A stretch of DNA of 17,763 bases from CAZESH01 sp964514665 (GTDB lineage: Bacteria > Bacillota > Bacilli > Paenibacillales > KCTC-25726): positions 1-17,763 of the forward strand of contig CAZESH010000058.1 in assembly GCA_964514665.1 (NCBI GenBank), read 5' to 3'. Within the stretch, counting starts at the first letter, position 1; each line of letters opens with the position of its first letter. Shown here piece by piece: positions 13,790 through 17,763 of this stretch. The translations under genes were made by a program, and so were the position numbers. The notes below the pieces were generated by a model. It was not told the origin of the DNA. It saw only the letters and a list, made by a program, of their open reading frames with translations, and ran no database searches.

Positions 13790-14731
13790 ATGGCTGAAAT
13801 CATTACAATCGGGGAAATTTTAGTTGAAGTCATGGCCCAAAAGATCGGCCAATCTTTCGAGGAGCCCGGAGAGTATGTCGGACCTTTGCCAAGCGGGGCG
13901 CCGGCGATTTTCATTGATCAGGCTGCAAAAACCGGCAGTTCATGCATGATTGTTTCCAAGGTCGGCAACGACAGCTTCGGAACGCTAAACGTGAAACGGC
14001 TGCAGGCGGATGGAGTAGATGTGCGATACATTGGAACCGTACTAAACAAAACTACAGGAATTGCTTTTGTCACCTATAAAGAGAACGGCGATCGCGACTT
14101 TATTTACACCTTGAAGGATTCAGCGGCGGCGGCACTCCATCGGCAGGATATCGAAGAAGAGATGTTCGAAGGCTGCAAGTACCTGCATATCATGGGCTGT
14201 TCCGCGTTTAATGAAGAAATGATTGAGGTGTTTAAGAAAGCGATACGGATCGCCAAAAGCAAAAATGCAAAAATTTCATTTGATCCCAACATCCGTAAAG
14301 AAATCATGAACGACCCGGGCATACGCGATTTTATATTATACGTTTTGGACATTTGCGATATTTTTCTGCCCGGGCAAGAAGAGTTGAAATGGATTTCGGG
14401 AATTGACGATGAAGAACCGGCAGCGCGTTCCGTTCTGCGAAAAAACGCCGCATGTGTAGTCGTAAAGAAAGGCGACAAGGGGTGCAGCGTCTATGAGCGT
14501 GAAATATCCTGCGACATCGCGGCGTATGAATCAAAGGAAGTGGATCCCACGGGGGCAGGCGATTGTTTCGCGGGGACATTCATTTCTTTGCTGAATCAGG
14601 GCAAGTCCGTGCAAGAGGCTGTCCGATATGCCAATGCCTCCGGGGCAATGGCCGTGATGAGGAAAGGGCCCATGGAAGGGACCACAAGTTTGGAGCAATT
14701 GCAGTCTTTTATGAATGATCGAAACTATTGA
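13790..14731 (+). CDS. PfkB-family carbohydrate kinase
   Basis: 313 residues, normal for the ribokinase/PfkB family. The C-terminal signature DPTGAGDCFAGTF (residues 252-264) carries the catalytic base Asp258. The N-terminal glycine motif reads PSGAPAIFIDQAAKTG (34-49) where the usual form is GGAxxN; the change of the first Gly to Ser and loss of the Asn suggest a subgroup with a different substrate pocket. Also visible are KVGNDSFG (57-64) and SFDPNIRK (163-170). The start ATG follows GAAAGGAG by 7 nt. It phosphorylates a sugar, polyol or nucleoside-like compound with ATP in the cytoplasm; the substrate cannot be named. Its operon with the regulator suggests it acts on a compound handled by the divergent importer and hydrolases. 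The -35 of the next promoter overlaps its stop codon. Confidence 0.9.
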   Translation: MAEIITIGEILVEVMAQKIGQSFEEPGEYVGPLPSGAPAIFIDQAAKTGSSCMIVSKVGNDSFGTLNVKRLQADGVDVRYIGTVLNKTTGIAFVTYKENGDRDFIYTLKDSAAAALHRQDIEEEMFEGCKYLHIMGCSAFNEEMIEVFKKAIRIAKSKNAKISFDPNIRKEIMNDPGIRDFILYVLDICDIFLPGQEELKWISGIDDEEPAARSVLRKNAACVVVKKGDKGCSVYEREISCDIAAYESKEVDPTGAGDCFAGTFISLLNQGKSVQEAVRYANASGAMAVMRKGPMEGTTSLEQLQSFMNDRNY

Positions 14732-14756
14732 CAGAATATAAGGACTCCAATATAAT
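14728..14756 (+). promoter_or_regulatory. Exact consensus sigma-A promoter overlapping the kinase stop codon
   Basis: TTGACA (14728-14733), 17-bp spacer, TATAAT (14751-14756): both hexamers and the spacing are the textbook optimum. The -35 includes the TGA stop of the kinase gene. It should drive a short transcript from about 14763 to the terminator at 15011. Confidence 0.85.
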
Positions 14757-14763
14757 AACAGCC

Positions 14764-14797
14764 AAATTAAACGAAACATTTTCGAAATTAAATGAAA
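14764..14797. promoter_or_regulatory. Duplicated 13-mer with central palindrome, probable operator
   Basis: AAATTAAACGAAA (14764-14776) and AAATTAAATGAAA (14785-14797) are direct repeats differing at one base and spaced 21 bp, two helical turns. Between them CGAAA-CAT-TTTCG (14772-14784) is a perfect inverted repeat. They start at the predicted transcription start, where a bound repressor would block the strong promoter. No regulator can be assigned. Confidence 0.5.
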
Positions 14798-14866
14798 TAA
14801 TATGAAAAGCCAAACTGGGAGTGGGTTTTGAATATGGCTTCCATTATTTTTTGGAGAGGGATACAG

Positions 14867-14944
14867 ATGAAGGCAATTGTGCATGCGGAGAAATCAGGCT
14901 TTGCCAGAGTTCGACAGCCTGGAAAACGCGCGCTTTTAAAGTAA
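14867..14944 (+). pseudogene. 25-codon reading frame resembling the start of a zinc-type (MDR) dehydrogenase
   Basis: The frame reads MKAIVHAEKSGFARVRQPGK then RALLK and stops at TAA. It has a good ribosome site (GGAGAGGG, 6 nt before the ATG). The opening MKAIVHAEKxGFARVRxxxxP resembles the first strand of medium-chain zinc alcohol/polyol dehydrogenases, normally about 340 residues, so this looks like a gene that lost nearly all its length. One base off, the following bases read AFKVNVLADKRQNW, which loosely recalls the C-terminus of the same family and would fit an internal deletion, but that frame has no stop before the terminator. Alternatively it is a real short peptide or leader. It lies between a consensus promoter and a strong terminator. 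Confidence 0.45.
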
Positions 14945-14972
14945 ATGTTTTGGCGGACAAACGTCAAAACTG

Positions 14973-15011
14973 GAGAGGCCCTTCATCCTTCGGACAGAGG
15001 GCCTCTTTTTT
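14973..15011 (+). terminator. Strong rho-independent terminator
   Basis: 9-bp perfect stem AGAGGCCCT (14974-14982) / AGGGCCTCT (14998-15006), extended by one G-T pair, then five more T residues. It ends the short unit that starts at the 14728 promoter. The same stem, with a weaker T-tract, could also act on the convergent small genes at 15038-15345. Confidence 0.9.
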
Positions 15012-15037
15012 ATATCGGAGCATACGGCAATCCAAAC

Positions 15038-15178
15038 TCAAGGTTCATCCATGTATTCATCCTTGTCTGTTAATTCAACGAAGCCGTCTTTAAGCATCCG
15101 TCCATCAGTTACGGTTTCAGCCTCGAAAGCATCATCGATTTGCGGGTCGTCTTTAGGGTCGTCATTAGGTTCGGGCAT
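15038..15178 (-). CDS. Small acidic protein of unknown function (46 aa)
   Basis: The frame encodes MPEPNDDPKDDPQIDDAFEA, then ETVTDGRMLKDGFVELTDKD, then EYMDEP. It has 17 acidic against 4 basic residues, no Cys, no membrane segment and probably little fold. The ATG at 15178 is preceded by AAGGAGG with 6 nt spacing, an excellent ribosome site; an in-frame ATG two codons upstream is too close to it. It starts 11 nt after the stop of another small gene with its own site, so the two form an operon. I do not recognise the family. The strong ribosome site and the clean two-gene layout argue that it is real. Spore-forming bacteria have many such short charged proteins, but no sporulation role can be claimed from sequence. 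Confidence 0.72.
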   Translation of the reverse strand: MPEPNDDPKDDPQIDDAFEAETVTDGRMLKDGFVELTDKDEYMDEP

Positions 15179-15189
15179 AAGCATCCTCC

Positions 15190-15345
15190 TTAATCCTCCG
15201 GCGTTCGGTCCAAATAAAGCCGGGTCACTTCAGTATAATCGCCGCGCCGCTTTTCTTTCTCGGTTGCCTCTTCCTCCAGGGGATCGCTGGTGTTCATGCC
15301 CGGAGCGAGAGTGGGCTGTTGCTTCTTTTTCTTGGGCAAAGTCAT
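15190..15345 (-). CDS. Small charged protein of unknown function (51 aa)
   Basis: The frame reads MTLPKKKKQQPTLAPGMNTS, then DPLEEEATEKEKRRGDYTEV, then TRLYLDRTPED. It has a basic N-terminus (KKKK) and a charged middle, with a cleaner C-terminal motif RRGDYTEVTRLYLDRTPED that looks conserved rather than random. AAAGGAGG lies directly before the ATG at 15345 with only about 1 nt spacing; a TTG at 15339 is 7 nt away and may be the real start (LPKKKKQQ, 49 residues). Its stop TAA merges with the ribosome site of the next small gene. No convincing promoter was seen between it and modA, which is divergent. Family not recognised. Confidence 0.7.
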   Translation of the reverse strand: MTLPKKKKQQPTLAPGMNTSDPLEEEATEKEKRRGDYTEVTRLYLDRTPED

Positions 15346-15434
15346 CCCTCCTTTGCCTTTAGCATTTGATGATTCATGAAAAATTAACCATTCGACGGGT
15401 CAAAAATAATCCGTTCCGGCTACGTATGGAGGCG

Positions 15435-15464
15435 TGATGTCAGCGGGCGAACTTATGTTATAAT
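15435..15464 (+). promoter_or_regulatory. Probable extended -10 promoter of the mod-moa operon
   Basis: Exact -10 TATAAT (15459-15464) with TG one base upstream (TGT-TATAAT), the extended -10 form that tolerates a poor -35. The bases at the -35 distance (TGATGT, 15435-15440) are weak. The modA start is 34 bp downstream of the -10. Confidence 0.6.
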
Positions 15465-15498
15465 GTATAAAAAAACTTAACTTGTCTTGGAGTTGAAT

Positions 15499-16287
15499 AT
15501 GAAGAATATAATATACCGATGGTTGGGATCGCTTTTTTTTATTTTGCTGGTTATTGCGGGCGGCTGCAGCTCCTCGGCTTCTCAGGACGGCGTCAAAGTA
15601 TACATTTCCGCAGCGGCCAGCTTGACCGACAGCCTGCAGGCGATTAAAGCGGAGTATGAGAAGCGGCACGGCAATGTGAAGCTGGTCATGAACTTTGCCG
15701 GTTCGGGAACGCTGCGCTTGCAGATTGAAAACGGAGCTCCTGTCGATTTGTTTTTATCGGCGGGCCGGCAGCCGGTGCAAGCGCTTGTGGACAAGAAGTT
15801 GATCCTGGAGAAAGACCGTGCAGCGTTTTTGCGAAACCGGATGACGGTGGTGGTTCCCGCCGATGCCGACACGCAGTTGCAGGGAGTGGACCAGCTGCTG
15901 TCCAAGGATTACGGCAGGTTGGCGATTGCCGACCCGGTTACGGCTCCCGCTGGCGCGTATGCCAAACAGATCCTGACGAAGATGTCGCTGTGGAACCAGC
16001 TGCAGAAGAAGATGATTCTGGCCAAAGATGTGCGGCAAGTGCTCGCTTATGTGGAATCGCGCAATGTGGACGCCGGCTTCGTGTATAAGACAGATGCTTT
16101 TATTACGGATAAAGTGAAGATCGCTTGGACGTTCCCTGCGGACACAGGAAATCCGATCGAATATTGGATGGGCATCGTCGCGGACACGAAGCAGCGCCAA
16201 GAGGCGGAACGCTTCTATCAATACTTGACCGGAAAAGAAGCGCAGTCGATTTTTCAAAGGTACGGGTTTGAAGGAGTGACCCCTTGA
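15499..16287 (+). CDS. modA: Molybdate ABC transporter substrate-binding lipoprotein
   Basis: 262 residues. The start ATG at 15499 follows GGAG by about 7 nt. The signal peptide is followed by lipobox AGGC with lipidated Cys23. ModA motifs are clear: YISAAASLTDSLQAI near residue 39, NFAGSGTLRLQIENGAPVDLF, SKDYGRLAIADPVTAPAGAYA, and NVDAGFVYKTDA. The Ser, Ala and Tyr positions in these segments are the usual oxyanion contacts. It binds molybdate (or tungstate) outside the membrane and passes it to ModB, whose gene follows after 1 nt. Downstream molybdopterin genes fit this role. Confidence 0.95.
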   Translation: MKNIIYRWLGSLFFILLVIAGGCSSSASQDGVKVYISAAASLTDSLQAIKAEYEKRHGNVKLVMNFAGSGTLRLQIENGAPVDLFLSAGRQPVQALVDKKLILEKDRAAFLRNRMTVVVPADADTQLQGVDQLLSKDYGRLAIADPVTAPAGAYAKQILTKMSLWNQLQKKMILAKDVRQVLAYVESRNVDAGFVYKTDAFITDKVKIAWTFPADTGNPIEYWMGIVADTKQRQEAERFYQYLTGKEAQSIFQRYGFEGVTP

Positions 16288-16288
16288 T

Positions 16289-16972
16289 ATGTCAGATGTC
16301 GGCGATTTCTTCACACCCGTCCTGCTGTCGCTGAAAATTTCGCTGACGGCCAGCATCATCGTGTTTATTGCGGGAATGGCGGCGGCGTGGAGGATGAGCG
16401 GCGCCTCCTTTCCCGGCAAAACGTGGGTGGAAACGCTGATTATGCTTCCGATGGTGCTGCCGCCGTCGGTTGTCGGCTTCATCCTGCTCATCGTGTTTGG
16501 CGGGGAGAGTCCGGTGGGGAAGGGAATCGCCTGGCTGTTTCATCAATCCGTCGTGTTTACCTGGTGGGCGGGCGTGATCGCTGCTGTTACCGTAGCTTTT
16601 CCGCTCGCTTACCAAATGGCCAAGAACGGCTTTGAAGGGGTTGAGCCCGATTTGAAAGAGGCCGGCTTCTCCATGGGGGCAAACGAATGGCAGGTGTTTA
16701 TCCATATTACCGTTCCGCTTGCCGCCCGTTCCCTGATAGCCGCTTATTTGCTTGGCTTTACCCGCGCCCTGGGAGAATTCGGCGCCACGCTGATGATCGC
16801 CGGCAACATTCCGGGAGTGACGCAAACGATCCCGACCGCCGTTTATTTTGCGGTGAGTGCTGGGGAAACGGGAAAAGCTTGGGCTTGGGTGCTGACCGTC
16901 GTGGTGATTTCTTTTATTACACTGTTGTTCGTAAGCGGCAAGAAAGGGTCTGTTTTTGGCAGGCGCGTTTAG
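16289..16972 (+). CDS. modB: Molybdate ABC transporter permease
   Basis: 227 residues, about five membrane segments, typical ModB: LIMLPMVLPPSVVGFILLIVFG, the EAA-type loop EAGFSMGANEWQVFIHITVPLA, and LGFTRALGEFGATLMIAGNIPG. It starts 1 nt after the modA stop, with AAGGAG 12 nt upstream inside modA, so translation is probably coupled. It forms the membrane channel for molybdate. No modC follows: the next gene is moaE. From memory, the B. subtilis yvgL-yvgM pair also lacks an adjacent modC. An ATPase encoded elsewhere must serve it. Confidence 0.95.
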   Translation: MSDVGDFFTPVLLSLKISLTASIIVFIAGMAAAWRMSGASFPGKTWVETLIMLPMVLPPSVVGFILLIVFGGESPVGKGIAWLFHQSVVFTWWAGVIAAVTVAFPLAYQMAKNGFEGVEPDLKEAGFSMGANEWQVFIHITVPLAARSLIAAYLLGFTRALGEFGATLMIAGNIPGVTQTIPTAVYFAVSAGETGKAWAWVLTVVVISFITLLFVSGKKGSVFGRRV

Positions 16973-16994
16973 AAAAGGTCAGGAGGGCTATCCA

Positions 16995-17468
16995 TTGTCA
17001 GAATACACAAATTCGCCATACTTCATCAGCAGCAAAGCACTCTCCTTGGAACAGGTCGTCGGGCATGTTGTCCATCCCCGCGCGGGAGCGGTCAATACGT
17101 TCATTGGAACGGTCCGCGAGTGGACCGGAGAGCGAAAAACGGTTTATTTAAAATACGAAGCCTATGAATCGATGGCGCAAAAAAGCTTGGCGCAAATCGG
17201 CGTGGAAATCAGCGAGCGCTGGCCCGGCGTGCGATCCGCGATTCATCATCGCATCGGAGAGCTTCAGATTTCCGATATCGCCGTGATCATTGCGGTATCC
17301 GCCCCGCACAGGGCGGATTCCTTTGAAGCTTGCCGCTATGCGATTGAAAGGTTGAAGCAAATCGTACCGATATGGAAGAAGGAAATATGGGAGGACGGAC
17401 AATCGTGGGTGGGCAATCAAACGCAAACCCGCGCCTATCCGTCCGGACAACCGGAGGGAAGCGAATGA
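16995..17468 (+). CDS. moaE: Molybdopterin synthase catalytic subunit
   Basis: 157 residues from a TTG start at 16995, chosen because AGGAGGG lies about 8 nt upstream; an in-frame ATG at 16956 lies inside modB and lacks a site. MoaE motifs are clear: GAVNTFIGTVREWTGERK, LKYEAYESMAQKSL, HRIGELQISDIAVIIAVSAPHRADSFEA and the catalytic lysines in VPIWKKEIWEDG. With MoaD it converts cyclic pyranopterin monophosphate to molybdopterin by inserting two sulfurs, in the cytoplasm. Its stop overlaps the moaD start (ATGA). The presence of moaE right after modAB ties uptake to cofactor synthesis. Confidence 0.96.
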   Translation: MSEYTNSPYFISSKALSLEQVVGHVVHPRAGAVNTFIGTVREWTGERKTVYLKYEAYESMAQKSLAQIGVEISERWPGVRSAIHHRIGELQISDIAVIIAVSAPHRADSFEACRYAIERLKQIVPIWKKEIWEDGQSWVGNQTQTRAYPSGQPEGSE

Positions 17469-17704
17469 TCCGCATTTTGTTTTTTGCCGGCATGGCCGAG
17501 AAAGCGGGCTGCCAGGAAATTTCTATAGAAGCCGGTGGGATGACAGTCGGGGAAATCAAAGCGGTGATCCTGAGTAAATTCCCGCAGCTGGAAAGCGATA
17601 TGGCCGACTCCCTGGTTGCCATTAATGAAACCTACAGCACGGATCAGCGCAAAGCGGCTGACGGAGATATTATCGCCTTGATCCCGCCGGTCAGCGGCGG
17701 ATAG
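17465..17704 (+). CDS. moaD: Molybdopterin synthase sulfur carrier subunit
   Basis: 79 residues, ubiquitin-like. The ATG overlaps the moaE stop by the ATGA arrangement and follows GGAGGG by about 6 nt. It opens MIRILFFAGMAEKAGC, contains VGEIKAVILSKFPQLES and ends VALIPPVSGG-like (ALIPPVSGG), the Gly-Gly tail that is adenylylated and thiocarboxylated to carry sulfur to MoaE. Length and tail are typical of MoaD. Overlap with moaE implies coupled translation and a fixed subunit ratio. Confidence 0.96.
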   Translation: MIRILFFAGMAEKAGCQEISIEAGGMTVGEIKAVILSKFPQLESDMADSLVAINETYSTDQRKAADGDIIALIPPVSGG

Positions 17705-17722
17705 CGGATAGGAGAGGAGCCG

Positions 17723-17763
17723 ATGAGTGAGTTCACCCATCTTAATGAACACGGCTATGCCAG
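17723..17763 (+). CDS. moaC: Start of cyclic pyranopterin monophosphate synthase accessory protein (partial)
   Basis: Only 13 codons are in the window: MSEFTHLNEHGYA. This matches the opening of MoaC proteins (M..xTHxNxxGxAxMVDVS). GGAGAGGAG lies just before the ATG, 18 bp after moaD. MoaC acts with MoaA in the first step of molybdenum cofactor synthesis, which fits the operon. The call rests on a short stretch plus context. Confidence 0.8.
   Translation, partial: MSEFTHLNEHGYA

Noticed and set aside
14871..15093. Plus-strand frame reading AFKVNVLADKRQNW as a live gene
   Set aside because: It reads through the terminator stem and has no ribosome site; treated only as a possible remnant.
15051..15362. 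103-codon plus-strand frame downstream of the terminator
   Set aside because: It is the antisense of two small minus-strand genes that have much better ribosome sites.

Overview
The window looks like a piece of a Bacillales chromosome, most likely Paenibacillus or a close relative. The reasons are strong AGGAGG-type ribosome binding sites with several TTG and GTG starts, a small gene for the sporulation protein CmpA, a tex - cmpA - unknown gene - sprT block, sigma-A type promoters, and proteins of clear Firmicutes type. No genus-level marker is present, so that placement is inference.

Layout. (a) 1-3065: the 3' part of tex; convergent to it a 39-codon cmpA with a TTG start; an unknown minus-strand protein; and, divergent from that, sprT. 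(b) 3094-4144: five tRNA genes (Asn, Ser, Glu, Lys, Leu) with two good promoters and two terminators. A stretch with no recognisable gene (about 3370-3700) carries a palindromic repeat. (c) 4145-4456: no protein gene, but a strong stem-loop and a terminator, possibly a small RNA. (d) 4563-6764: a three-gene polar amino acid ABC importer (binding lipoprotein, permease, ATPase) closed by a hairpin. (e) 6858-6983: a decayed transposase fragment. (f) 7168-12965, minus strand: an apparent six-gene operon read from right to left: two CUT1-type permeases, a UgpB-like binding lipoprotein, a PHP-domain (CehA/McbA-type) metallohydrolase, a HAD phosphatase and an SMR efflux protein, ending in a terminator. 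(g) 13205-14731, plus strand and divergent from (f): a GbsR-type regulator and a PfkB-family kinase. (h) 14728-15011: a compact unit with an exact consensus promoter, a duplicated 13-mer around a palindrome, a 25-codon reading frame resembling the start of a zinc-type dehydrogenase, and a strong terminator. (i) 15038-15345, minus: two small genes for 46- and 51-residue charged proteins. (j) 15499-17763: modA, modB (no modC), moaE, moaD and the start of moaC, for molybdate uptake and molybdopterin synthesis.

How they may work together. The operon in (f) pairs a glycerol-3-phosphate-type importer with two candidate phosphoester-cleaving enzymes. A plausible reading is import of a phosphodiester or phosphorylated polyol, cleavage by the PHP enzyme and dephosphorylation by the HAD enzyme, under the divergent GbsR-type regulator. 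The intergenic region supports this: two TTGTACAA palindromes sit on and just upstream of the -35 element of the transporter promoter. The substrate is inferred, not shown. The most unusual items are the divergent control region, the promoter-repeat-terminator cassette at 14728-15011 and the small genes hidden between larger ones.
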